Source: Pseudofabraea citricarpa (lineage: Eukaryota > Ascomycota > Leotiomycetes > Helotiales > Dermateaceae). From it: a stretch of 64,000 bases of DNA. The translations under genes were made by a program, and so were the position numbers. The DNA lies in assembly GCA_029641185.1 (NCBI GenBank), contig JAPWGK010000002.1:558001-622000 (forward strand), read 5' to 3'. Shown piece by piece: positions 24,138 through 35,212 of the stretch. The notes beneath the pieces are model-generated. The model had not been told where the DNA came from. It did not search any database and worked only from the letters and a program-made list of their open reading frames with translations. Position 1 is the stretch's first letter. Each line of letters starts with the position of its first letter.

Positions 24138-25845
24138 ATGGTTCATCTAGCTTCCATCCCTCAGGATAAGCCGGCGACGAAGCTGGAGGAGAATATGAAG
24201 AATCTCAATATCTACGAAAGCCAGCAGGATACCTTCACCTCAAGTGTTTACGGATCCAAGTTCGCAGCCGAAGACCTGCCCAAGAATGAGATGCCGGAGA
24301 ATGAAATGCCCAAGGAGGTGGCATACCGTATGATCAAGGACGATCTGAGTCTGGACGGCAATCCAATGCTAAAGTAAGTCCGAATCTTGCTTCTAGAGCT
24401 CATCCCCAACGTCCTATTCACAAAAACAATTAATAGAAAAACAAGCTGACAAGATAATCAATCTAGCTTGGCTTCGTTTGTCACAACATATATGGAGAAG
24501 GAAGTCGAAGATCTCATGGCGGAATCCTTCTCCAAGAACTTCATCGATTATGAAGAATACCCCCAGTCTGCAGATATTCAGAATCGCTGTGTCAGCATGA
24601 TCGGAAGACTTTTCAACGCACCTACAACCGGCCAAGATGCTGCTGCGGTAGGAACTAGTACGGTGGGAAGCTCAGAAGCAATCATGCTTTCGGTGCTAGC
24701 CATGAAGAAGCGATGGCAGAATGCTCGCAAAGCAGCTGGTATGTTGGTTTCCTTACCGTCCCCTATTGTTCATTTTGAAAATACAACGGCTTCTGATTTA
24801 TAATATAGGAAAGCCATGGGATAAGCCCAATATTGTCATGTCATCCGCCGTCCAGGTATGCTGGGAGAAAGCAGCTCGGTACTTTGAAGTCGACGAGAAA
24901 TATGTCTATTGCACACCAACACGATACGTTCTCGACCCGGAAGAAACAGTATCTCTCGTCGACGAAAACACCATTGGTATCTGTGTGATCCTCGGAACGA
25001 CATATACCGGAGAATACGAAGACGTGAAGGCCATCAACGACCTGCTAGTCTCCAAGAACATCGACACGGTAATCCACGTCGACGCCGCCTCTGGTGGGTT
25101 CGTCGCCCCCTTCGTGTGTCCTGAGTTAGAATGGGATTTCCGCCTTGAGAAAGTCGTGTCGATCAACACATCCGGCCACAAATACGGCCTGGTCTACCCA
25201 GGAGTCGGATGGCAGATCTGGCGATCTCCCGAGTACCTACCCAAAGAGCTCGTCTTCAACATCAATTACCTAGGCGCAGACCAAGCCAGCTTCACGCTGA
25301 ACTTCTCCAAAGGCGCTTCGCAAGTCATCGGACAATACTACCAACTGATCCGACTAGGAAAGCACGGCTACCGCAGCATCATGACGAACCTGACACGCAC
25401 GGCCGACTACCTGAGCGACTCGCTACAGGAGATGGGCTTCACGATCATGTCGCAGAAGAACGGCAAGGGTCTGCCGCTCGTGGCCTTCCGCATCTCCAAG
25501 GACATGAAGAAACACTATGACGAGTTCGCGCTGGCCCACCAGTTGAGATCGCGCAGCTGGGTCGTCCCGGCTTACACGATGGCGCCCAAGACGGAGAAGC
25601 TGAAGATGTTGCGGGTTGTGGTGCGTGAGGATTTCTCCAAGAGCCGATGTGATCAGCTGCTTTGCGATATCAAGCTCTGTATGAGCGTGCTAGATGAGAT
25701 GGATAAAGAGAGTATCGAGAAGCATCAGAAGTTCGTGCGGGAGCATGTCACGCACAGTGGACGAAGCTCTCATAACCATGGGGGATACCAGAAGGAGAAG
25801 CATAGTCTGCAAGGAAAGGCGGGCAAGACTCATGCACCTTGTTAA
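24138..25845 (+). CDS. Glutamate decarboxylase (PLP-dependent)
   Basis: Exons 24138-24373, 24467-24738 and 24809-25845 encode 514 residues. The PLP lysine sits in [11 protein letters not shown] (Lys294), preceded by the cofactor-binding HVDAASGGF (about 259-267) and the substrate segment [13 protein letters not shown]. It converts glutamate to GABA plus CO2 in the cytosol, the first step of the GABA shunt, and in fungi is linked to stress tolerance and conidiation. Length and motifs match the eukaryotic GAD family; the C-terminal tail is basic and His-rich ([14 protein letters not shown]) without a clear calmodulin-binding helix. A small tandem duplication repeats NEMP near residue 50. Both introns have consensus ends and restore conserved motifs. 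Confidence 0.93.
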
Positions 25846-26562
25846 GATAGACAGAGAGACAAAATAATATGAAGATTAAGAGACCCAAAGGAAAATGACT
25901 ACTCATACGCCCAGGTCTGCCAATTCGGGTGTCTGTGGGCGAGGTAGACGTGGCTATAACGTCAAGCCACCATCATACCTACATTTGGAAGAGATATCAT
26001 GCACGTGAAGACAGCAATCATCTTCAATGCTCGGGATTGCCGTACAATAAATAGTAGCGCAGGACAACATTTCGAGATTCGAGCGGTGAAAGAAGAAGTA
26101 GCAAAGCGAAGAGTGAGGTGTTGAGGGGAGGAATGCAAGTCGAGTCCGTGCCCCCGAAAGGAAAGTCCAGGCTCACTCGCGAGCTGAGAGAGAGCCGAGA
26201 GCCATTGACGTCACCCGTAAGCGATAGGTGCGAGAGAGAGTTTTGGCCTGGCCAGACCTTATCGGCTGCGGCATTAAGACTTGAGAACCTGCTTCACAAG
26301 CTCGTTGAACTTGGACAGCGCCATAGTGCGCCTTCCTTGGAGGGGTATGGTGGCATGTTTTGTTGGACAATTATTTTCGAGCACCGATCGGTTTCCTTAT
26401 CTTCTCATAAACAAGATTGCCTTCCTCCCCTCCTAGAAAAACACCATTGCTTTTTACCTCCTCTTCATATCTTTTCCATCTCTTCTTCTGCTTATTCTTC
26501 CTATCTCCATCTGTACATCCCCTACAGTCTCTTACGCTCTCTATTTTGGATAGCTGTTCATC
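25846..26562. other. Intergenic region upstream of amylase
   Basis: Decarboxylase 3' end and amylase promoter. The last 150 bases are strongly CT-rich (CTCCTC, TCTTCTTC), a common fungal leader composition. A 169-codon frame at 26118-26627 runs through this leader and the first amylase intron and is not a gene. Confidence 0.4.
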
Positions 26563-28371
26563 ATGGCGGAAGAACGTACGTATTCAGGATTACATTGATC
26601 CCTTGGGTTCAATCAATGTCTAACTGACTGTCATTCACAGAGAAACCAACCCCCGAGAATATGACCATGATCCAGGCATACGAGTGGTATGTGCCAGAAG
26701 ATCACAAGCACTGGCAGCGCCTCCATGACCAGATCCCGCAACTCAAAGCCACCGGTATCGATAACATGTGGATCCCACCCGGATGCAAGGCCAGCGCCCC
26801 GTCAGGAAACGGCTACGATATCTACGATTTATACGATCTCGGCGAGTTTGATCAGAAGGGAGGCAAGGCTACAAAGTGGGGAACCAAGGACGAGCTGTTA
26901 AAGATGGTAGCTAAGGCCAATGAGGTTGGCGTGGGCATTTATTGGGATGCCGGTAAGTCTGAATCGATGCACGATTTTTTTTATGTGAGGTAGTAATTGA
27001 CGCGGTGGTATAGTGCTGAACCACAAGGCTGCTGCTGATCACAAGGAAAAATGTGAAGCTCAAGAGGTTGACCCCGATGATCGTGACAAGACAATCAGTG
27101 ACCCATACAAGATTGATGCTTGGCTTGGATTTGATTTCCCCGGCAGAGGGGAAAAGTACTCTTCCATGAAGTACCATTGGTATCACTTCTCGGGAACTGA
27201 TTACAGTAGGTTCCATTAGCATGAAATCTCAGTCTGGAGCTAACAGAATCTCAGACGCCGAAAATAACAAGACTGCTATTTACAAGATTCTCGGTGACAA
27301 GACCAAGGGCTGGGCCGAGGATGGCGATGTTGATAGTGAGAAGGGAAACTATGATTATCTTATGTTTGCCGATCTCGATTACTCACATCCCGAGGTCGAA
27401 AAAGATGTTCTTGATTGGGGTGTCTGGATGAGCAAACAGATCACCATCAAGGGCATTCGTTTCGATGCCGTGAAGCATTTTAGCGAGGATTTCCTGAGAA
27501 AGTTCATCACTCTTATGAACGAGACCCACGGCGAAGGTTGGTTCTTCGTCGGAGAGTTCTGGAAAGATAGCCTGGATGACATGGGCAACTACCTTGAGAG
27601 GATGGGCAAGAAGTTCTCGTTGTTTGATGCACCATTGGTGTATAACTTCAGCCAACTTTCCAAGACCGAGAATGCCGACTTGAGATCAGTGTTCGATGAC
27701 ACTCTGGTCAAGGTCGCGCCTGTCAATGCTGTCGTAAGTACATTTCCTTATTGCTCATTGCACCGAGTTAATAAAGACAGACTCTTGTCATGAACCACGA
27801 CACACAACCTTACCAAGCACTCGAAGCAGCAATCGAGCCGTTCTTCAAGCCTCTCGCATATGCGCTTATTCTCCTGCGTTATGATGGCTACCCATGTCTA
27901 TTCTATGGCGACCTCTACGGTATCAAGGGTGAACACCCATTCCCTCCCTCGTGTGGTGGTGCTCTTCCAGATCTTGCACTCGCACGCAAGCTCTACGCAT
28001 ATGGTGTTCAACAAGACTACTTTGACTATGCGACTTGTATTGGCTGGGTCCGATATGGTACTTGGGATAGACGATTCGGCTGCGCTGTTGTCTTGTCCAA
28101 TGCCGGTCCAGGAGAGAAGAGAATGCATGTCGGTGAGATGCACGCTGGTGAAGTATGGACCGATGTTCTCGGTTGGTCTCAGAACGAGGTCGTCATTGGC
28201 GATGATGGTTTTGGCAACTTCACCTGCCCTGGTACAAGCTTGGGTGTTTGGGTCAACAAGGATGCCGAGGGCCGTGATAAGTTTGGCAAGTTGTAAGTTA
28301 CCCCATTCGCTTTTGTGAGGAATTGCTGACTGACATTTATATACAGTGATGACGACATTTACAAGTCCTAA
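26563..28371 (+). CDS. Intracellular alpha-amylase, GH13_5 type
   Basis: Six exons (26563-26575, 26641-26952, 27014-27205, 27255-27733, 27781-28292, 28347-28371) encode 510 residues. The first exon codes for only four residues and part of a fifth, so it is easily missed; the last is 25 bp. GH13 catalytic motifs are GIRFDAVKH (nucleophile Asp243), FVGEFW (acid/base Glu273) and VMNHDTQP (Asp339). There is no signal peptide (N-terminus MAEEQKPTPEN), so it should act in the cytosol. Related intracellular amylases (Histoplasma AMY1, Aspergillus AmyD group) modify alpha-glucan primers and influence cell-wall alpha-1,3-glucan; that role is inferred by similarity. The residue before NHD is Met rather than the usual acidic residue. 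Confidence 0.9.
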
Positions 28372-28690
28372 ATGGTGGGGCGACGTGTTGAGTTGATCCT
28401 TTAATAGAACGAGCCCAGGAGGTAGAACGTAGAATGCTGGATACCCTTAATAAACCAATTCAATTGAATCATTCGGTCCTTTTCAACTTATAAGCGAGAA
28501 GAAGTTCAGGATGGTGATGTTACTTGTAGTTGACATTTAACGATTTAGAGAGTGTTGATAAGTATCATTATCCTCGTATAATATAATTATTATCAATAAG
28601 AGAATGATAATCGATTTTTCTACCGCTGCTGATTATTATAAAGCCATATTTAGGCGAGATAGGAGTTGCTTCTGCATCTATTCCTCGCGA
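28372..28690. other. Convergent intergenic spacer
   Basis: 319-bp AT-rich spacer between the converging amylase and HET-domain genes, holding both 3' ends. Contains AATAAACC- and AATAAG-like stretches (about 28449 and 28596) that may be polyadenylation signals. Confidence 0.4.
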
Positions 28691-31135
28691 TTAAACCAAA
28701 CGGATATCCGTCACCAGCTCTGCATAAAGCCTTCCACCATTACTGTACTCGGTCCCTACCAACAGCTCCGCTCCGTGAAGCGGAACCACCGCACCACGCA
28801 TGAACCCCCTCAGGTACGCCTCGCCAGCGAGGAGGTAGCCCTCTTCAGCATCAGCCTTCTTCTTCCGCAACAGAAACGGCACCGAGGCGCCCGCAAAAAC
28901 GGCAATCACATCTCCCTCCTCGGCACTAGCAGGCACCAAGCCCATGTAGCCTTTCTCCGTGAAGCAGATCTTCCGGCCTTGCAGCAGCTTCTGGTTGGTA
29001 TAGCGAAACGGGACGTGGTCCGCAGCCGACAGCGTGAGCATGCCAGCCGTGAAGGTGTCAAGCGCGTGGCGGAACATCATCTCGATGGGGTCTCGATAGG
29101 CAGGCGCGTCCGTATCGGTGTCGCTTCGTCCTTGCTCTGCGTACATAGCCGTTAGCTTGGCATGCTCTTCCTCCAGCGAAACCGCGTCGTCGGCGAAGAC
29201 GAAATGGTGTTTATGCCGTACCATCGGGCTGAGGTGGTGGTTTAGAATCAGTGCGAACCACTGGTCCCGCTCCTCGGGTGGGAATAAATGCAGATGGTCA
29301 TTTTTAAAGGCGGATGCTACGTCGAAGCTGCCCGAAGCGAGCGGGACTGTGTTTTTGATATAGCTCATCGCTCGAAGAAAGGGCACTATCATAGAATTGA
29401 GTGCCGAGTTGAATAGGGCGAATGACTGCACCATGGTGTTGAGTGGCCCTCCATTGCTGGACGTATCGTTCTTCTCGAGATATGTGATAGTGTCGATGAT
29501 GCAGCCTTTGATTACACATGAGCCGGTGCTGGCATCGCTGCATGCGTTGAAAATGTCGGGAGATCCACCGGCTCTCCAATGTGAAGACTCTGCAATGCCT
29601 CGGAAGGAACTTGTGTGCCGTTGAGCATCGTCGACTTGTGTGCTCCAGTTTGGCACCCATGACAGTGTTCGCTGTGGATGTTCGGCCGCGGCGTGTAGAA
29701 GATCAAGACTCTGGCCTTTATTTTGGAAATACAAGGCGTAGTCTAAGTATACTTGATCTACACTGCGATCGTAGGACGGCGGTGGGGCATCTTGCGCGTC
29801 AGTAGCAAGTCCGAGAAGTGCATATATCTTATCTCGCGGGTTCGTCGCATTGAGAAATCGGTATTTGCCAAGGAGATATAAGAGACCATGAGATGAAGGA
29901 GTGACATCTTTAGCAAGAGAAGTCGGACCTGCAATAAATTTTGGGGACCTGAAGGCCTCTAAGAATTCATGCTCGTCTCCAAGGAGAGCATGACATGGCG
30001 GATTGCTGGTTTTCAGGAGTTGATGTGTAGAAAGCCACATCCTTTCCCACGCTGCTCGCATTCCTGTGACATCCGTCGAATGGTTCATGGCAAGATTCCG
30101 CATCAGCGTCACGGCATGCATTGATTCCTCTATCACCATCCCTACAGTTCGCAACTGGCCTGTATCGTCCGACACCATTAAGCGACCCTGGCTCGCCACG
30201 CGCCAGAACGAACTCAGCGAGAACTGGGTATCGCCCAAGACGAGCTTGACTTTGTTTGCCCAGTTCACCGTGGCTTCTTGCACGATCCAGATGCGGCTGA
30301 ACCAAGGACGGCAAAGAACCTCGACAATAGCTCGATCGCTATATGTCGCATCGACGCCCAGCTCTTCGAGTTTCTTGTCATAAACAGCTTTGGGAAGAAC
30401 GAGGAATCCCTCCTCAGTCGAAGTCATGGGGAAATGCTTCACCACCTCATCGAGCACGGCTAGAGTATCCAACGGCGCGCTCTGCACCCTCGCCTCTCCC
30501 AGATACGCAAACACGCCCCAGGCAGTCTCGTATATCTGGCGCATGAGTGGGATCTGGCTATTTCTTTCCTCGACATTCGCCTGATCGATACAGATGCCGT
30601 CAACCCAGATGGGTTTATAGAGTTTTCCATCTTCAGGCGCGCGGTAGTGTTGCAGTGCATTATTCAGGCTGGCAACGAATGGGTCCGGCGGGTGCGAGTC
30701 CGCATAGATATACGTTCGGTATCGCTGCAGGGCCTTCTCTAGCGTCGCTGTGATCTCGAGATGTCGATCGTCGCCAATCTGAATGGATCGCTCGGCCTCG
30801 TGCATGCCCCAGACGTAGCTAAGGCAGTGGTGTACTGGCCAGTCGTCGAGTGAGTGTATCCGGAATATCGCTTCCAGTGGCGCATCAGCATCTTCTGCTT
30901 CTCGAATATACAAGATCCGTATCTCCTTCTTCGCGACATCTAGAGGCGTATATTCAAACCTACTGGAACCCAGTTTCTCCTTGAAGGATTGCTTGTTCGC
31001 GTCCCGCTCTGGGCGTGTGGATTCTTGGCGCAGATCTTGGACGATGGAATTCCGCCATTGTTCTTTTGCTTGCTCTGCCGCCGGCTGTCCAATCCCCAGG
31101 CTTTTTGATAGGAGGCCTGCTACAAAAGCTGACAT
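28691..31135 (-). CDS. Heterokaryon incompatibility (HET) domain protein
   Basis: Single exon, 814 residues. The HET domain begins at HHCLSYVWG (about 102-110) and includes IWVDGICIDQANVEERNSQ (about 176-194) and RQIYETAWGVFAYLGE (199-214), the three classic blocks; a further block (RPWFSRIWIVQEA) follows near 290. The long C-terminal region (about 330-814) is typical of this family but has no NACHT, WD40 or ankyrin repeats that I can see. HET proteins trigger programmed death when genetically different hyphae fuse, or act in related innate-like responses; some are TIR-like in fold. The partner allele or trigger is unknown. The N-terminal 20 residues (SAFVAGLLSKSLGIG) are glycine-rich and hydrophobic, perhaps a small death-effector or membrane motif, which is speculative. 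Confidence 0.9.
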   Translation of the reverse strand: MSAFVAGLLSKSLGIGQPAAEQAKEQWRNSIVQDLRQESTRPERDANKQSFKEKLGSSRFEYTPLDVAKKEIRILYIREAEDADAPLEAIFRIHSLDDWPVHHCLSYVWGMHEAERSIQIGDDRHLEITATLEKALQRYRTYIYADSHPPDPFVASLNNALQHYRAPEDGKLYKPIWVDGICIDQANVEERNSQIPLMRQIYETAWGVFAYLGEARVQSAPLDTLAVLDEVVKHFPMTSTEEGFLVLPKAVYDKKLEELGVDATYSDRAIVEVLCRPWFSRIWIVQEATVNWANKVKLVLGDTQFSLSSFWRVASQGRLMVSDDTGQLRTVGMVIEESMHAVTLMRNLAMNHSTDVTGMRAAWERMWLSTHQLLKTSNPPCHALLGDEHEFLEAFRSPKFIAGPTSLAKDVTPSSHGLLYLLGKYRFLNATNPRDKIYALLGLATDAQDAPPPSYDRSVDQVYLDYALYFQNKGQSLDLLHAAAEHPQRTLSWVPNWSTQVDDAQRHTSSFRGIAESSHWRAGGSPDIFNACSDASTGSCVIKGCIIDTITYLEKNDTSSNGGPLNTMVQSFALFNSALNSMIVPFLRAMSYIKNTVPLASGSFDVASAFKNDHLHLFPPEERDQWFALILNHHLSPMVRHKHHFVFADDAVSLEEEHAKLTAMYAEQGRSDTDTDAPAYRDPIEMMFRHALDTFTAGMLTLSAADHVPFRYTNQKLLQGRKICFTEKGYMGLVPASAEEGDVIAVFAGASVPFLLRKKKADAEEGYLLAGEAYLRGFMRGAVVPLHGAELLVGTEYSNGGRLYAELVTDIRLV

Positions 31136-32082
31136 TTATTTTTCTTTTGGCGTGATATTCTGTCATGTGATCTTGTGCCTCGTCGTGTTACGGTGAGGAG
31201 AGCAGGCGAGCTTGGAAGAATTTGCTGCATTATATATGCTGAAGACTTTTGGGGGTTTTGTTGTACTCCGCCCCAAGGCCGCAGGCAGGCAGGCTGTGCT
31301 GCATGCATGATACAGGTATTTTCCTTTGATTGGTCACTATCGGTTGACTGTAATCAATGGGTCGATGGGCAGCATATATTCACTCTGTGAAATGAATGCT
31401 CTTGATCGGAGGTTATTGATATGTCTAAGGAAGAAAGAGGAGTGCTATAAACGGGAGGCCGTACATAGGCACCAACGTATCACGTGCCAATATGACTATA
31501 TTCCAACAGTCGCATTTAGATCACGTTATCGTACAATCAACCACTTACATAACCCCCCAAAAAGAACCCAGGAGCAAATCCGAATATTTCATGTTATATA
31601 TAGTTGAAAGATGGTGCTTTTTTATTCTCGAAATCCTCGAGGACTTTATTTTTTACAGGGAAGAAACCAAGTCGTGTTTGAAATCACGACAGAAAGGTTC
31701 CAGTGCTGATCATCGCTTAAGAGAAGAACGGATAGTCGACTTGTTTTAATCTTAAGCTTTTTAACTTACTCAAAAGCTCATGACGAGATTACGCTGCCGT
31801 TAGTCAAGAGGATAATGATGATCAGTATTACTCTTTTTCCTTTTCTTTTTTTCAGTCGCTCCTGCAAAGGGACAAAACTAATCACACGCACAAAATATGT
31901 ATATACATTTGTTGTAAGCTACCCGCTCAAGCTGCGGCAGGAGATCTAAGAATATAAAAGAAGAAAGTAAAGGCATATACAGAAACCCATCTAATGCCAT
32001 CTGAACTGAAAGCAGAAGAGAGAGAGGAAAATATCTACAAGCCCAAAGCGGGCTCAGTCATCTATAAATGCATCCTGCTCAT
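31136..32082. other. Intergenic region
   Basis: HET promoter side (left) and pectin lyase 3' side (right). AT-rich in the middle, with short frames lacking any domain. Nothing else seen. Confidence 0.4.
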
Positions 32083-33501
32083 CTAGATCTTGCCCACGCC
32101 AGCAGTAAACTTGACGTTGGACGAAGCCTTGACAGCGCCGGCGACCGAATAGCCCTTGAAGGCAGCCAGGGGCGAAGAGTCAGAAGCGGAAAAGGCACCA
32201 CTGGAAGTCAAGACATTGACTTCACAATTATGACCCAGCGATGCCTTGCAAGCGGTATTGGCGCTCGAGGAGGGGCTCGTGAAGAGGTTACCCTTGTTCT
32301 CGAGGAGGGTCGTCTTGATATTAGTGAAGACGTTCCCCTCAGCGACGACCTTATTGCCCGCCGAGATGTCAAAAGCGTGGCCGGTATTCTCCTCCCAGAG
32401 GTTGTTGACGGCGTGCAGCAGCGTGGTGCCGGCGAGCTTGGGCGAGCGGCCCGACGTGTGGTGGATGTAGTTGCCTGCGAGCGTCACGAAGTCGGCGGGC
32501 CCGTTGAAGTAGATGGCCCAGTAGTGGTGGTTGTCGCACGAGGCTGACCACGACGTGTTGCCGTCGAACTCCGAATTCGAGATGGTGATCCGCTTGTTGG
32601 CGGACCCGTTCGCTACCAGCATCTGTCGTCCTACCAGCGACACTTTCACGTGGTCGATCCAGATTAGGTCCGTTCCTGCCATGATCAGGCCGTCGCCGCC
32701 CCAGATGTACTGCGGGTTCAGCTCGGTGATATGGATGTTTCTTTTGAAGAACGTTAGTCGACTGAACTGCGAAGAGGGAAGAGAGATACATACTGGATAA
32801 TGATATTCTTCGCTCCGTTCGCCATGCGTAGACCCTTGCCGCGAATCACGCCCTTCGACCCAATGCCGATGATCGACTTGTTGGAACCGACGTTGATACC
32901 ACTGACACCCGCTTTGTCGTACGTGACGGAGATGGGGTTGAGTCCTGCTCCTGAGTTGCCATTTGTGCACCTAACTCTCTCGTTAGGATTTCTGTCTTTA
33001 ATATACCAAGACGAGAAGAAGAAGAAGAAGAAGAAGAAGAAGAAGAAGAAGAAGAAGAAGAAGAAGAAGAAGAAGAAGAAGAAGAAGAAGGAAAAGAAAA
33101 AGACACATACCAGTTGGCACCGTTGATAGCATCCTGCCCACCCTTTCCAGGGCACTTATTCGAATCCGGTCGACATCCTTGCTCGGTGACCTTTCCCTCG
33201 CTACCGATGAAGTTATATCTTTCCGAGGAATCAGGTTAGCGACAATGTCAAAACAACAGCAACAGCAACAAAGAGAGAGGGGGGGAAAGACGAACTCTTT
33301 CTCGAGCACGATAACGCGCGGTGTCGAATCCGTAAGCCACGTCTTCAACTCGGCGATGTCTTTCGGGTACTGAGGAGTCGCCGATCCACCACCCGTGGTC
33401 GCGGCAGCAAAGCCGGTCGGTTTCCCAATGACGCCCACCGCGGCCGTGACGGAGTGGCAGAGGAATGCTAGCGAAGTAGCCAAGAAGAGAGAGGATTTCA
33501 T
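32083..33501 (-). CDS. Secreted pectin lyase (polysaccharide lyase family 1)
   Basis: Exons 33501-33296, 33218-33111, 32970-32794 and 32740-32083 give 382 residues with a signal peptide (cleavage probably after SVTAA). PL1 landmarks: [48 protein letters not shown] and the conserved [13 protein letters not shown], whose Arg is the family's catalytic base region. The lack of the acidic calcium-binding triad in the WIDHV block and the VSLVGRQ form favour pectin lyase over pectate lyase; it would cut methyl-esterified homogalacturonan by beta-elimination, degrading plant cell wall outside the fungus. Intron 2 (33110-32971) holds a ~76-bp GAA/TTC microsatellite, yet splice sites on both sides remain intact. 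Confidence 0.9.
33015..33090. repeat. (GAA)25 microsatellite within pectin lyase intron 2
   Basis: About 25 uninterrupted GAA triplets on the plus strand (TTC in the sense strand of the gene), starting about 20 bases after the 5' splice site of the intron. Confidence 0.95.
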
Positions 33502-35212
33502 GTTTGCGAAAGAAAAACCAGATGACAAAAATACAGAAAAGAGCGTGGTGCTGAATGTACAGGAGTGAACGGGCGAGCGAGCGAGCGAACAAACGAATAA
33601 ATGAATGAATGGACTACCAGTGTTGTTGGCTGGTGAGTAGGAAGAAAAAGAGAGACGGGAGGAACATGTACAGTATATAAGGGAGGCGTACCGGAAATGG
33701 AAAATGGAAAACGGGAACGTGAAATGCTGCAAAAGCTTGTTAGAGCACCAATTCCCCAAATACCGGGCCCGAATACTCTAGATGAAATCTCTCCTGTGCC
33801 CTCTTTCGACCAGAGGGCATGGAGAACATGTCACTCTAATCAAAGAGCGCTGCAGACGAGCGCTGGGCATTTACTTGGCTGTGATCGTATCGCCCCTCTC
33901 GGTCGGTCGGCTGGATTGCAATCGGGTGGGGTGATACGGTAGGTACGTTCTTCTCCAGTGGCTTGCTCACTCATACTCATATCCAGGTATATACCACCCT
34001 AAGAAATATCTCATACCTGGATACAGACCCCCATCTCTCCTATCTGTTTCCCTTCGCTCAAGCAAGAGCCAACCTCTTGAGCGGACGAAAAGCCACGCTT
34101 GCATCCTAGCGGCTATAATCCCCAGACGCGGTCAGAAATAAGAGCTGCGTTAGAGCACCCTACAGCACCCTCTATCTGCGACGTGAAGATTAAGGTTAAA
34201 GGCACGAACCCCCCCCCTCTTATTCTCATACAGTACATACAGCAGCACATGCAGTACCCACCACGTCGAATCTCCTCTCCATATTTCCTCGCTTGCGCGT
34301 TTCACACATATTGGCGAGGAATCTCCGCGCTTCTTGGCGACCACCGAAACGAGTGAGACGAGGACGAGAGCGTCGCTTGTTTGTTCGCCGTTTGATGGAG
34401 AGGAGAGAAGGGGTTGGAAAATAAACATGATAGATTGATGATGGATAACGTGATGCAGAAGGATCTGTCATGTTCGGATTGGGTCATTGATCGGCGCCGG
34501 TACGAGCCAGGGGCAGGGGCAGCCGCAGGAATTGGTTTGACCGACCTAATAAGCTCTATATTGTCATCCTCGTCGTCCAGAGAAGCGACGACCCTCTTCG
34601 CAGAAAATTCTCTACTCGAAGCCTTAGATTCAACTTAGTTTTGGTCCATACCTCTACTAATGAATAAAAGAGAATCCGAAGCACTACAACATCTATTCTT
34701 AAGAGCATCTAGGACGACATCCTGATAGATACATAGCTTTGTCATTTCACCCAAGTTTCCGGTATACCATATACCTTTCTGGTTATTTGATTCCGACTGG
34801 TACAAGTACTTCGGGGTAGGAATTATAAAAAGCATCAATACACAGCTCGCTTAATGCTTAACTGCCATTATGATGAAAACGCATGTAACATATGCTTCTT
34901 CGTCTTATATTCAAATCCGAACTGACTGGCTACTTAAATATACAATCCATATATCCGTATGCTCTGTCCCTCCTCCAAATAAATATGTAATATCCTGGTC
35001 ATAGTATGTACAACCACCGCACCATCCAACAAAAGAAATGAACAAAGATTTTCCGTTGCCCAAAAAACTCCCATCCCGGTCCCCAAGACCAAGAGATATA
35101 ATATTTTACTTCCCTCGCGAGATCTGTATTGTATCGCAATCCCCACCCCCTAAAAAAAAACGCCGCCCAATGTACGCTAAAGAAGAATGAGAAAAAGAAC
35201 TACCCATATATA
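33502..35212. other. Intergenic region
   Basis: Pectin lyase promoter and the 3' flank of the transporter fusion. Near 33570-33610 there are GCGAGCGA/AATGAATGA microrepeats. No gene or RNA recognised. Confidence 0.4.

Noticed and set aside
21360..28371. Monooxygenase, decarboxylase and amylase as a biosynthetic cluster
   Set aside because: No backbone synthase or pathway regulator is present; the enzymes belong to unrelated primary or general metabolism.
32846..33126. Frames encoding poly-Ser, poly-Phe/Leu or poly-Lys
   Set aside because: Translations of the GAA microsatellite inside an intron.
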